Source of the DNA: Lutimaribacter pacificus
GTDB lineage: Bacteria > Pseudomonadota > Alphaproteobacteria > Rhodobacterales > Rhodobacteraceae
Reading direction: 5' to 3'
DNA length: 64,000 nt
Assembly (NCBI RefSeq): GCF_900142185.1
Contig: NZ_FQZZ01000001.1
Span: forward strand, 744,001 to 808,000
Shown: positions 1-8,337 of the stretch, piece by piece
Position numbering within the stretch: position 1 is the first letter of the stretch
Layout: each line of letters opens with the position of its first letter
Made by a program: the position numbers and the translations under genes
Notes under the pieces: generated by a model
Told to the model about the DNA's origin: nothing
What the model saw: the letters and a program-made list of their open reading frames with translations, nothing else
The model's database searches: none

Positions 1-611
1 AGCAACCGGCGCAGGTAAAGCTGGAATTCCTTGGTCACCGGCAGCGCGCGATGGGGGCGGAAATTGCGATAGCCGCCGTTCCGAAACATCACGAACCAGT
101 GGTAGAGCGCGCCGTAAAGGATGTGGTGGCGCATGTCGCCCCAATGGGCGGGGGGCACCGGCGTGTCCATGTCGGATTGCGCCAGCGCCTGGCGCATTGC
201 CGCGACGCTCATCCCCATCAGCCGCGAATGCCCGTTCGATCCGTTGCGTTCGTAGGTGACCCAAAAGGGCCGCAGGTACCCTTCCTCGAAGACATGGACG
301 GTCAGGCCGGATGCGCGGGCGCGGGCGATCGCCTCGGCATGGATAAAGCGGGTGTCGCCGTAGAGCACGATATCCGTCACCCGCTTTTCCGCCACCAGCG
401 CGTCGAAGCGTGCGGGCCAGTCGGCGGCGTCGCCGCGATAGGGGATGTAGCTGCCGGCATCGAACCAGAACGCCCGGTCGCCCGCGTTGAAGCCCACGCG
501 CCAGACCTCGGCCCCGGTCAGGCGCAGCATCTTGCCAAGGCGATGGAAAAACGGGCCGTGCGGCCCCTGCAGGAACAGGAACACCCGGCTGTCCGGCGCT
601 GTTGCGGTCAT
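1..611 (-). CDS. KpsS-like capsule polysaccharide biosynthesis/export protein (3' end outside window)
   Basis: The first 203 residues of a protein that continues past the left edge. It starts at a complement ATG at 611 (MTATAPDSR) and has the KpsS-type N-terminus: VFLFLQGPHGPFFHRLG, then GAEVWRVGFNAGDRAFW and an LYGDTRFIHAEAI segment. In that family (capsule_synth; KpsC/KpsS) the proteins are cytosolic Kdo transferases or factors acting on the lipid anchor of exported capsule polysaccharide. No signal peptide is visible, which fits a cytosolic enzyme. It is divergent from ribE across 139 bp. The family call is fairly firm. Whether it is KpsS proper or another capsule_synth member cannot be settled without the C-terminal part and the neighbouring genes. 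Confidence 0.75.
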   Translation of the reverse strand, partial: MTATAPDSRVFLFLQGPHGPFFHRLGKMLRLTGAEVWRVGFNAGDRAFWFDAGSYIPYRGDAADWPARFDALVAEKRVTDIVLYGDTRFIHAEAIARARASGLTVHVFEEGYLRPFWVTYERNGSNGHSRLMGMSVAAMRQALAQSDMDTPVPPAHWGDMRHHILYGALYHWFVMFRNGGYRNFRPHRALPVTKEFQLYLRRL

Positions 612-750
612 TGTCGTTACCCGTACTCTTACACTCTCACACCTGCTGTCATAGCGCGGAGTTCCGGCAATAATAAGGCGAAATCGACAGCCGCTTGCCT
701 TGGCCGCCGCGCGCGGCTAGGTCAGGGGCATCACCTTTGGGAGGCTGACC

Positions 751-1338
751 ATGTTCACGGGCATCATCACCGATATCGGACGCATCGCAAGGCTGGAGCG
801 GCGCGGCGACCTGCGGGCGCGGATCGAAACGCGCTATGACATGGCCCGTACCGACCTGGGCGCCTCGATCGCCTGCGACGGGGTGTGCCTGACGGTGGTC
901 GAAAAGGGACCGGGCTGGTTCGACGTGGATATCAGCGCCGAAAGCGTGTCGAAAACCGCCATCGGCGACTGGGCCGAGGGGCGGCGGGTGAACCTGGAGC
1001 GCGCGCTCAAGGTGGGTGACGAACTGGGCGGGCATATCGTGTCGGGCCATGTGGACGGCGTGGCCGAACTGGTGGATATCCGCGACGAGGGCGACAGCAC
1101 GCGCCTGACCTTCCGCGCGCCCGGGGCGCTGGCGCGGTTCATCGCGCCGAAAGGGTCGGTGGCGCTGAACGGCACCTCGCTGACGGTGAACGAGGTCGAT
1201 GGCTGCGATTTCGGGGTGAATATCATCCCCCACACCAAGGAGGTCACGACCTGGGGCGATGTGGCCGTGGGCGACCGGATCAACCTGGAGATCGACACGC
1301 TGGCGCGCTATGTCGCGCGGCTGGCCGAATTTTCCTGA
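751..1338 (+). CDS. ribE: Riboflavin synthase, alpha subunit
   Basis: 195 residues, the usual length for the trimeric riboflavin synthase that dismutates two 6,7-dimethyl-8-ribityllumazine molecules to riboflavin and a pyrimidinedione. It opens with the family signature MFTGIITDIG and holds two similar lumazine-binding barrels: residues about 1-87, and from about 90 beginning GGHIVSGHVDGVAEL. GGGAGG-type ribosome site GGGAGG lies 7 bases before the ATG. It stands alone here, without ribD, ribBA or ribH, and no FMN riboswitch is recognisable in the 139 bp upstream. The 3' end is followed by a palindromic repeat shared with the convergent sdaA. Confidence 0.95.
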   Translation: MFTGIITDIGRIARLERRGDLRARIETRYDMARTDLGASIACDGVCLTVVEKGPGWFDVDISAESVSKTAIGDWAEGRRVNLERALKVGDELGGHIVSGHVDGVAELVDIRDEGDSTRLTFRAPGALARFIAPKGSVALNGTSLTVNEVDGCDFGVNIIPHTKEVTTWGDVAVGDRINLEIDTLARYVARLAEFS

Positions 1339-1353
1339 CATCTGCCGACTATC

Positions 1354-1423
1354 GCCGCCGAGCGGCGGCGGGTTGAGGGGCGCTGCCCCTCAAACTCCCC
1401 GGAATATTTCCAGAGAGAGGAAA
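1354..1423. repeat. GGGGCGCTGCCCC-type dispersed palindrome, copy 1
   Basis: Between the convergent ends of ribE and sdaA lie a short hairpin (GCCGCC/GGCGGC, 1354-1369), then the palindrome GAGGGGCGCTGCCCCTC (1375-1391) and the tail CCCCGGAATATTTCCAGAGA. The same palindrome-plus-tail recurs at 27826 and, with a variant tail, at 36630. All three are directly downstream of a stop codon. It may work as a bidirectional terminator or 3' mRNA stabiliser. Confidence 0.7.
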
Positions 1424-1433
1424 CAGCGGGCCA

Positions 1434-2807
1434 TCAGCAATTGGGGATGTTGACCGCCAGCCCGCCGAGCGAGGTTTCCTTGTATTTCTCGTGCATGTCG
1501 GCGCCGACCTGGCGCATGGTTTCGATGGCCGCGTCCAGCGGGACGAAATGCTGCCCGTCGCCGCGCAGCGCGAGCGAGGCGGCCGAGACCGCCTTGATCG
1601 CGCCCAGGCCGTTGCGTTCGATGCAGGGCACCTGCACCAGCCCTTTGACCGGGTCGCAGGTCATGCCGAGGTGGTGTTCCAGCGCGATTTCCGCCGCGTT
1701 TTCGATCTGTTCCGGTGTGCCGCCCAGCACGGCACAGAGCCCCGCCGCGGCCATCGCCGAGGCGCTGCCGACCTCGGCCTGGCACCCGGCCTCGGCGCCC
1801 GAGATCGAGGCGTTGTATTTCACCAAACCGCCGATGGCGGCGGCGGTCAGCAGGAATTCGTCCAGCCGCGCGGCGCTGGCGCCCGGCACGTGATCGAGCC
1901 AGTAGCGGATGACCGCGGGCACCACGCCCGCCGCGCCGTTGGTGGGGGCGGTGACGACCTGGCCGCCGGCGGCGTTTTCCTCGTTCACGGCCATGGCGTA
2001 GGTGCTCATCCAGTCGTTGATGACATGGGGCGCGGTCAGGTTCATGCCGCGTTCGGCCAGCAGCTTTTCGTGGATCGCCTTTGCCCGGCGGCGCACGTTC
2101 AGCCCGCCGGGCAGGGTGCCGTCATGGGCCAGCCCGCGCTCGATACAGTCGTTCATGACCTCCCAGATGCGGGCGATGCCGCGATCCAGCCGGTCGGCGC
2201 CGATGCGGCTGACCTCGTTGGCGCGCTTCATCTGCGCCACGGTCTTGCCCGAGCTGGCGGCCATGGCCAGCATCTCGGCCGCGGATTTGAACGGGTAGGG
2301 CACCGGCGGGCCGTCATCGGTATCCTTGCCGGCGGCCAGTTCCGCCCCGGTCATGACGAAGCCGCCGCCGATGGAGTAATAGGTTTCGCGCAGGATCACG
2401 TCGCCCTGCGCGTCGGTGGCCATCAGGATCATGCCGTTGGCATGGCCGGGCAGGGCGGGGCCGTAATCGAAGACCAGGTCGGTTTCGGGATCGAAATGCA
2501 ACGGCCCGAGGCCCGGCGCCTCGATCCGGGCGGTGGCGCGAATCTGCGCCAGCGTGTCCTCGGCGGCATCCGCGTCGTAGCTGTCGGGCGAGAACCCCGC
2601 CAGCCCGAGGATGGTGGCGCGGTCGGTGGCATGGCCCACCCCGGTGAAGGCCAGGCTGCCATGCAGCGAGCCGCGCAGCCCGTGCGCGGTGAAGGGCGCG
2701 GCGCGCAGCGCGTCGAGGAACCGCGCCGCCGCCACCATCGGCCCCATCGTGTGCGACGAGGACGGGCCGACGCCCACCTTGAAGAGATCGAGAACCGACA
2801 GGAACAT
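1434..2807 (-). CDS. sdaA: L-serine dehydratase (L-serine ammonia-lyase), iron-sulfur, single chain
   Basis: 457 residues. Converts L-serine to pyruvate and ammonia with an oxygen-labile [4Fe-4S] cluster. The N-terminal beta domain begins [23 protein letters not shown] and is fused to the alpha domain, as in the E. coli-type enzyme. Candidate cluster cysteines are in [24 protein letters not shown] and VQVPCIERN. The protein ends in cysteine (VNIPNC), matching the family's C-terminal cysteine that folds into the active site in the Legionella enzyme. The start at 2807 was chosen because the family N-terminus begins there, although the frame stays open 31 codons further upstream. It is convergent with ribE. 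Confidence 0.95.
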   Translation of the reverse strand: MFLSVLDLFKVGVGPSSSHTMGPMVAAARFLDALRAAPFTAHGLRGSLHGSLAFTGVGHATDRATILGLAGFSPDSYDADAAEDTLAQIRATARIEAPGLGPLHFDPETDLVFDYGPALPGHANGMILMATDAQGDVILRETYYSIGGGFVMTGAELAAGKDTDDGPPVPYPFKSAAEMLAMAASSGKTVAQMKRANEVSRIGADRLDRGIARIWEVMNDCIERGLAHDGTLPGGLNVRRRAKAIHEKLLAERGMNLTAPHVINDWMSTYAMAVNEENAAGGQVVTAPTNGAAGVVPAVIRYWLDHVPGASAARLDEFLLTAAAIGGLVKYNASISGAEAGCQAEVGSASAMAAAGLCAVLGGTPEQIENAAEIALEHHLGMTCDPVKGLVQVPCIERNGLGAIKAVSAASLALRGDGQHFVPLDAAIETMRQVGADMHEKYKETSLGGLAVNIPNC

Positions 2808-2974
2808 CGTCAGAGCCTTTCGCGCAGTCTGGCCGAGGATGGTGCAAGGACGGCGCCGGGGCCAGCGTGAAAGCGACGGATTGCCCCGCGCTACCGCCAT
2901 CGTGCCGGGATTAACCGGGCGTTAGGAAAGATTTGAAACAAAGTGCGAACACTGCCGACTGCCGGAGATACCCG

Positions 2975-3085
2975 ATGCGCTGGAACCTTTTTCTGCTGAT
3001 CCTTCTGATCGGACAGGGGGCAATTGCCGTGACGGGCATCCCCCTTGCCGGGCCGGCGCCGGCGCAGCAGGTCGCGCTGCGATAG
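2975..3085 (+). CDS. Possible 36-residue membrane microprotein
   Basis: A short frame of 36 codons. It begins MRWNLFLLILLIGQGAIAVTGI, one strongly hydrophobic stretch after a single arginine, and continues with a Pro/Ala-rich tail ending QQVALR. A GGAG ribosome site lies 8 bases before the ATG and the frame ends 100 bp before rpiA on the same strand. The sequence looks like a single-pass membrane peptide or a cleaved signal peptide. I recognise no family. Conservation in related genomes would decide whether it is real. Confidence 0.4.
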   Translation: MRWNLFLLILLIGQGAIAVTGIPLAGPAPAQQVALR

Positions 3086-3185
3086 CGGGTGCCGCGCCGG
3101 GCGGGGCGCGCGACCCCGAAATTGCCCCTCGCCTGTGCCGGGCATCTCACCTATAAGGCCCCTGATCCAGATTCAGGGGGCCGCC

Positions 3186-3974
3186 ATGACCGGAGAACTG
3201 TCACCCATCGACAAGGCCAAGTTCGTCGCCGCGAAACGCGCGGTGGATTTCGTCGAGGACGGGATGCGCGTGGGGCTGGGCACCGGCAGCACCGCGGCCT
3301 GGATGGTGCGCTGCCTGGGCGAGATGGTGCGCGAGGACGGGCTGAAGATCCGCGGCGTGCCCACATCGACGCGCACCGCGGCGCTGGCGCGCGAGATGGG
3401 CATCGAGGTCATCAGCCTGGACGAGGCGCGCTGGCTGGACCTGACGATCGACGGCGCCGACGAGTTCGACGGCGAGCTGAACCTGATCAAGGGCGGCGGC
3501 GGCGCGCTGCTGCAGGAAAAGATCGTCGCCACCGCCAGCGACCAGATGATCGTGATCGCCGATATCGGCAAGGAGGTCGAGACGCTGGGCGCCTTCCCGC
3601 TGCCGGTCGAGGTGATCCCCTTCGGCTGGCAGACCACCAGGGCACTGGTCGAGGAAATGCTGATCTCGATGGACGTGCTGGGGCGCAACGTGACGCTGCG
3701 GATGAACGGCGACGCGCCTTTCGTCACCGACGAGGGGAACCATATCCTCGATCTGCATCTCAACCGGATCGGCAATGCGCGGCAGTTGTCGATGGTGCTG
3801 AACCAGGTGCCGGGCGTTGTCGAGAACGGGCTGTTCATCGACATCTGCGACGTGGTGATCGTGGGCTATGGCGACGGGCGCGTGGAAACCCGCGACATCA
3901 ACGAGGGCACGGTGCAGACCGACCGGCTGGATTTCGTCGAAAGCGAAAACCTGTTCGCCGACCTGGACGACTGA
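3186..3974 (+). CDS. rpiA: Ribose-5-phosphate isomerase A
   Basis: 262 residues, slightly longer than the E. coli enzyme (219). Interconverts ribose-5-phosphate and ribulose-5-phosphate in the cytosolic pentose phosphate pathway. The expected RpiA motifs are present: phosphate loop GTGSTAAW (about 32-39), DGADEFD (89-95) with the acidic catalytic residues, and KGGGGALLQEK (102-112). The ATG at 3186 is preceded by CAGGGGG. An upstream in-frame start would add 47 residues foreign to the family. A strong stem-loop follows before the sulfite dehydrogenase gene. Confidence 0.95.
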   Translation: MTGELSPIDKAKFVAAKRAVDFVEDGMRVGLGTGSTAAWMVRCLGEMVREDGLKIRGVPTSTRTAALAREMGIEVISLDEARWLDLTIDGADEFDGELNLIKGGGGALLQEKIVATASDQMIVIADIGKEVETLGAFPLPVEVIPFGWQTTRALVEEMLISMDVLGRNVTLRMNGDAPFVTDEGNHILDLHLNRIGNARQLSMVLNQVPGVVENGLFIDICDVVIVGYGDGRVETRDINEGTVQTDRLDFVESENLFADLDD

Positions 3975-4018
3975 TCGCAGGCCACGCCGCTTTTTCGGAA
4001 CCGAACGGCGCTGAAAAC

Positions 4019-4052
4019 GTTTCTCCTGTTTCGACTGGCAACAGGGAGAAAC
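4019..4052 (+). promoter_or_regulatory. Stem-loop covering the ribosome-binding site of the sulfite dehydrogenase gene
   Basis: GTTTCTCCTGTT (4019-4030) pairs with AACAGGGAGAAAC (4040-4052) over 12 base pairs with one bulged G (4044) and a 9-base loop. The right arm holds AGGGAG, the only good Shine-Dalgarno match, 11 bases before the ATG at 4060. No run of T follows, so a plain intrinsic terminator of rpiA is less likely than an mRNA structure that limits translation. Confidence 0.5.
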
Positions 4053-4059
4053 AGGACTC

Positions 4060-5295
4060 ATGGAACATCGTGGAATAACCGCTGCAGGCGACCTGCCGGA
4101 AGACCCGGGCCGCCGTGGCTTTCTCGGGGCGTCCGGTCTTGGGCTTGCCGGGCGCGTGCTGGGGCTTGGCGTGCCGCTTCAGATGACCGCGACCCGCGCG
4201 TTGTCGCAGGGCGACGGGCTGGACGGCAAGGACAGGCTGGAGGTTCTGAACGACCGGCCGATCAATGCCCAGACGCCGGCGCATCTGCTGGATGGCCCGA
4301 TCACGCCGACCAACAGGCATTTCGTGCGCAACAACGGGATCGTGCCCGACGATACCGCGGCCGAGGGCTGGACCCTGACGGTCGACGGGCTGGTGGATCA
4401 GCCGGTGGAGATGAGCATCGACGATCTGCGCGAGAATTTCGAGGTCGTGACGATGGCGCTGGCGCTGGAATGCGGCGGCAACGGGCGGGCGTTTTTCGAT
4501 CCGCCGGCATCGGGCAACCAGTGGACCTATGGCGCGGTCGCGTGTTCGGAATGGACGGGGGTGCGCCTGCGTGACGTGCTCGAGGCGGCAGGCGTTCAGG
4601 ATGGCGTGGTCTATACCGGCCATTACGGCGCCGACATGCACCTGTCGGGCGACCCGGACCGGTCGCCGTTGTCGCGGGGGCTGCCGATCGAGAAGGCGAT
4701 GACCGACAACGTGCTTATCGCGTTCGAGATGAACGGCGAAGCGCTGCACCCGCTGAACGGCGCGCCGCTGCGGCTGGTGGTGCCGGGCTGGCCGGGCTCG
4801 TGTTCGCAGAAATGGCTGACGCGGATCGAACTGCTGGATCACAAGCATGACGGCACCAAGATGGAGGCGCCGTCCTACAGCGTGCCGCGCTACCCGGTCG
4901 CGCCGGGAACCGAGGTGCCGCTGGAGGATTTCGAGACCATCCACGCGATGCCGGTGAAATCGCTGATCACCCACCCGCAGGACGGTGCCGATGTCGGCAC
5001 CGAGTTCGAGGTGCGCGGTCATGCCTGGGCCGGCGACCGCACCGTGCAGCGGATGGAGGTGTCGTCGGATTACGGCGAAAGCTGGCAGCAGGCCGAGCTG
5101 GACGAACCGCTGAACGACGGTGCCTGGCAGAACTGGCGCACGACCGTCACCGTGCCGCAGGCCGGTTATTACGAGATCTGGGCGCGGGCGACCGACAGCG
5201 AAGGGGTCATGCAGCCCTTTGCGATCGGGTGGAACCCCAAGGGGTATCTCAACAACTCGTTCCACAAGGTGGCGTTGCAGGCGGGGTCGGCGTGA
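4060..5295 (+). CDS. Tat-exported molybdopterin sulfite dehydrogenase, catalytic subunit (SorA/SoxC-like)
   Basis: 411 residues of the sulfite oxidase family, oxidising sulfite to sulfate in the periplasm. The N-terminus has a twin-arginine motif (RRGFLG, residues 18-23) followed by a short hydrophobic stretch. The Moco domain has ALECGGNGR with the Mo-ligand cysteine at 138. It also has SEWTGVRLRDVL and RLVVPGWPGSCSQKWL. The C-terminal dimerisation domain (about 300-411) contains SLITHPQDG and VQRMEVSSDYGESW. The stop overlaps the GTG start of a monohaem cytochrome c, giving a SorAB-like pair. No sox genes surround it, so it is probably a stand-alone sulfite dehydrogenase. SoxC remains possible by sequence alone. 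Confidence 0.85.
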   Translation: MEHRGITAAGDLPEDPGRRGFLGASGLGLAGRVLGLGVPLQMTATRALSQGDGLDGKDRLEVLNDRPINAQTPAHLLDGPITPTNRHFVRNNGIVPDDTAAEGWTLTVDGLVDQPVEMSIDDLRENFEVVTMALALECGGNGRAFFDPPASGNQWTYGAVACSEWTGVRLRDVLEAAGVQDGVVYTGHYGADMHLSGDPDRSPLSRGLPIEKAMTDNVLIAFEMNGEALHPLNGAPLRLVVPGWPGSCSQKWLTRIELLDHKHDGTKMEAPSYSVPRYPVAPGTEVPLEDFETIHAMPVKSLITHPQDGADVGTEFEVRGHAWAGDRTVQRMEVSSDYGESWQQAELDEPLNDGAWQNWRTTVTVPQAGYYEIWARATDSEGVMQPFAIGWNPKGYLNNSFHKVALQAGSA

Positions 5296-5645
5296 TCGGC
5301 ATGGGCTGGAAAGGACGGCTCGCGGTGGCGGCGCTGGCCGCCGCCCTGCCATGGATAGCCTCCGCACAGGACGAGGGCGCGCATGACGACACCGCGGCGG
5401 ATGTCGGGGATGTCGGCGCGCTCTACCCGGCGGAAGGCGCCGACGTGACCTATGCCTATTGCGCAAGCTGCCATTCCGAGATGCTGGTGGCGCAGCAGGG
5501 GCAGACCCGCAAGGGCTGGGAGGACCTGTTTCAGTGGATGGTCGAAAAGCAGGGGATGGCGCCGATCCCCGAAGAGGACCGCGAGATCATCCTCGATTAC
5601 CTGTCCGAACACTACAATACCGACCGGCCGCATTTCCCGCGCTGA
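5292..5645 (+). CDS. Monohaem cytochrome c, electron acceptor of the sulfite dehydrogenase
   Basis: 117 residues. A signal peptide (about 1-25, cleavage near ASAQD) leads to a small class I cytochrome c with one haem site CASCH (57-61). A likely axial methionine lies in QGMAPIP (near 89). It would take electrons from the molybdenum subunit in the periplasm and pass them to the respiratory chain. The GTG at 5292 overlaps the preceding stop in a GTGA arrangement and sits 5 bases after AGGCGGGG. The ATG at 5301 is the alternative start. The tight coupling to the SorA/SoxC-like gene is the main support for the role. Confidence 0.85.
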   Translation: MIGMGWKGRLAVAALAAALPWIASAQDEGAHDDTAADVGDVGALYPAEGADVTYAYCASCHSEMLVAQQGQTRKGWEDLFQWMVEKQGMAPIPEEDREIILDYLSEHYNTDRPHFPR

Positions 5646-5763
5646 GCGCCGGATGTGACCGGCCGGCCCGGGCGGGTTGCGGCGCCAAGTTTACCCGCCT
5701 CCTCTCTGGTCATCGGCCTTGCCTTGTGAAATACCCGTTCCCGGTGCAATCGAGGGATGGCAG

Positions 5764-7119
5764 ATGAGTTTCGACTACGATCTATTCGTCATCGGCGGCG
5801 GCTCGGGCGGGGTGCGCGCCGCGCGGGTGGCGGCACAGGCCGGGGCAAAGGTCGCGCTGGCCGAAGAGGACCGGTATGGCGGCACCTGCGTGCAGCGTGG
5901 GTGTGTGCCCAAGAAGCTGATGGTCTTTGCCAGCGAATATCCCGGCCATGTCGAGGATGCCAAGGCCTATGGCTGGGATGCGCAGATCGGCGACTTCTGC
6001 TGGGATGCGTTCCGCTCGAAGCTGCATGCCGAGCTGGACCGGCTTGAAGGCGTTTATCGCAACATCCTTGGCAATAACGGCGTGGAAACCTTCGACGCGC
6101 GGGCAAGGCTGGCCGATGCGCACACGGTCGAGCTGTCCGATGGCAGCCGGAAGACGGCAAAGCATATCCTGCTGGCGATGGGCGGCTGGCCGGTGCTGCC
6201 CGAGATAAAGGGCGCCGACCTGGGCATCACCTCGAACGAGGTGTTTCACCTCGACGAACTGCCCGAGACCATGCTGATCCTCGGCGGCGGCTATATCGCC
6301 TGCGAATTCGCCTGCATCCTGAACGGGCTGGGCGTGAAGGTGACGCAATATTATCGCGGTGCGCAGATCCTGCGCGGTTTCGACGAGGAAGCGCGCGGTC
6401 TTGTGGCCGAGGAAATGCAGCAGAACGGTATCGACCTGCACCTGGGCACCAACATCCTCGAGATGGCCGAGGATGGCGGCAAGATCCGGGTCAAGGCCAC
6501 CAACGGCACCGAGCGTCATTTCGACAAGGTGATGTTCGCCACCGGGCGCCGCCCCAACACCGCCGGCATGGGGCTGGAGGATCTTGGCGTTAAGCTGGGC
6601 CGCAACGGCGAGGTGCTGGTGGACGAATACAGCCAGACCAGCATCCCCTCAATCTATGCGGTTGGGGACGTGACCGACCGGATGAACCTGACGCCGGTGG
6701 CGATCCGCGAGGGCATGGCCTTTGTCGAGACCGTGTTCAACGGTAACCCGACGCCGGTGGATCACGCGCTGGTCCCGACCGCGATCTTTACCCAGCCCGA
6801 GATGGGCACCGTGGGGCTGAGCGAGGAAGAGGCGCGCGATCAAGGGCCGATCGAGGTCTATGCCACCTCGTTCAAACCGATGCGCGAATCCTTTGCCGGG
6901 CGGGCGCAGCGCGTGCTGATGAAGCTGGTGGTCTGCGCCGATACGCGGCGCGTTCTGGGCTGCCATATCGTTGCACCCGGCGCGGGGGAAATGATCCAGC
7001 TGGCCGGGATCGCGGTCAGGATGGGCGCCACCAAGGAGGATTTCGACCGCACCGTGGCGGTGCACCCGACCATGTCCGAGGAAATCGTCACCATGCGCGA
7101 GCCGGTCCGAACCGCTTGA
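5764..7119 (+). CDS. gor: Glutathione-disulfide reductase
   Basis: 451 residues, typical for the family. Reduces glutathione disulfide with NADPH in the cytosol. FAD-binding GGGSGG (11-16) is followed by the redox-active pair in GGTCVQRGCVPKK (Cys42, Cys47). An NAD(P)-binding GGGYIACEFA motif lies near 180, the second FAD motif YAVGDVTDRMNLTPVA near 300, and HPTMSEE near the C-terminus supplies the catalytic His-Glu pair. The ATG at 5764 was preferred to an in-frame start 87 bases upstream, because the FAD motif then falls at the normal distance. It is followed after 69 bp by hflK. Confidence 0.95.
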   Translation: MSFDYDLFVIGGGSGGVRAARVAAQAGAKVALAEEDRYGGTCVQRGCVPKKLMVFASEYPGHVEDAKAYGWDAQIGDFCWDAFRSKLHAELDRLEGVYRNILGNNGVETFDARARLADAHTVELSDGSRKTAKHILLAMGGWPVLPEIKGADLGITSNEVFHLDELPETMLILGGGYIACEFACILNGLGVKVTQYYRGAQILRGFDEEARGLVAEEMQQNGIDLHLGTNILEMAEDGGKIRVKATNGTERHFDKVMFATGRRPNTAGMGLEDLGVKLGRNGEVLVDEYSQTSIPSIYAVGDVTDRMNLTPVAIREGMAFVETVFNGNPTPVDHALVPTAIFTQPEMGTVGLSEEEARDQGPIEVYATSFKPMRESFAGRAQRVLMKLVVCADTRRVLGCHIVAPGAGEMIQLAGIAVRMGATKEDFDRTVAVHPTMSEEIVTMREPVRTA

Positions 7120-7188
7120 AATCCGGCGCGGACTGCACAGGTTATGAGCAACAGTAAAGAATACCACCACAAAGGGGAACTCAGGTAG

Positions 7189-8337
7189 ATGGCTGGACAT
7201 TCTGGCGGCCCATGGGGCGGCGGCGGAAACAGGGGCGGCGGCGATGATGGCCGCCGCGGGCAGAACGGGGGTGGCGGACGCCGCCCCGAAGACGGTGGGC
7301 CCCAGATCCCCGAAATCGACGAGCTGATGAAGAAAGGCCAGGAACAGCTGCGCGTGCTGATGGGCGGGCGCGGCGGTGGCGGCGACGGCTCGGGCGGCGG
7401 GCAGGGCGGGCCGAATTTCGGCCGCGGCACCTGGGTGATCGGCGGGCTGGCCGCCGTGGCGCTCTGGGCGTTTTCCAGCTTTTACACCGTCAAACCCGAG
7501 GAACAGTCGGTGGAGCTGTTCCTGGGTGCCTATTCCTCGATCGGCAATCCGGGTCTGAATTTCGCACCCTGGCCGCTGGTCACCTACGAGGTGGTCAACG
7601 TCACCTCGGAGCGGACCGAGAATATCGGCCTGCGCCGTGGCAACAACAATGACGGGCTGATGCTGACCACCGACGCCAATATCGTGGACATCGATTTCCA
7701 GGTGGTGTGGAACATCAGCGATCCGGCCAAGCTGCTGTTCAACATCCGCGACCCGCAGCTGACCGTTCAGGCGGTGTCGGAATCGGTCATGCGCGAGATC
7801 ATCGCCGCCACCAACCTGGCGCCGATCCTGAACCGCGACCGGGGCCTGATCGCCGATACCGCGCTGCAGAACATCCAGGAGACGCTGGACGAATACGAAA
7901 GCGGCATCAACATCGTGCGGGTGAACCTCGACAAGGCCGACCCGCCCTCGGCGGTGATCGACGCCTTCCGCGAGGTGCAGGCCGCCGAGCAGGAACGTGA
8001 CAGGCTGCAGCGTCAGGCCGACGCCTATGCCAACCGGGTGCTGGCCGAGGCGCGCGGTCAAAGCGCGCAGATCCTCGAAGAGGCCGAGGGCTATCGCGCC
8101 CGCGTCGTCAACGAGGCCATCGGTGAGGCCAGCCGCTTCGTCGCCGTGGCGCAGGAATTCAACGCCGCGCCCGAAGTGACGCAGCGCCGCCTGTACCTTG
8201 AGGCGATGGAGCGCACGCTGGGCAGTGTCGACAAGATCCTGCTCGACAACGAAACCGGCGAGGGCGGCAGCGGCGTCGTGCCCTACCTGCCGCTGAACGA
8301 GCTGCGTCGCGGCAACACCACCGGAGGGTCGAACTGA
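7189..8337 (+). CDS. hflK: HflK, membrane protease modulator
   Basis: 382 residues. The first 80 are extremely rich in glycine (GGPWGGGGNRGGGDDGRRGQ and similar), as in other HflK proteins. One transmembrane helix (about 83-100, VIGGLAAVALWAFSSFYTV) precedes the SPFH/band-7 domain. With HflC it forms the large periplasm-facing cage around FtsH that modulates degradation of membrane proteins. The stop overlaps the hflC start (TGATG), so the two are translationally coupled. Confidence 0.95.
   Translation: MAGHSGGPWGGGGNRGGGDDGRRGQNGGGGRRPEDGGPQIPEIDELMKKGQEQLRVLMGGRGGGGDGSGGGQGGPNFGRGTWVIGGLAAVALWAFSSFYTVKPEEQSVELFLGAYSSIGNPGLNFAPWPLVTYEVVNVTSERTENIGLRRGNNNDGLMLTTDANIVDIDFQVVWNISDPAKLLFNIRDPQLTVQAVSESVMREIIAATNLAPILNRDRGLIADTALQNIQETLDEYESGINIVRVNLDKADPPSAVIDAFREVQAAEQERDRLQRQADAYANRVLAEARGQSAQILEEAEGYRARVVNEAIGEASRFVAVAQEFNAAPEVTQRRLYLEAMERTLGSVDKILLDNETGEGGSGVVPYLPLNELRRGNTTGGSN

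Noticed and set aside
612-750. FMN riboswitch before riboflavin synthase
   Set aside because: None of the conserved RFN blocks is visible in the 139-bp leader.
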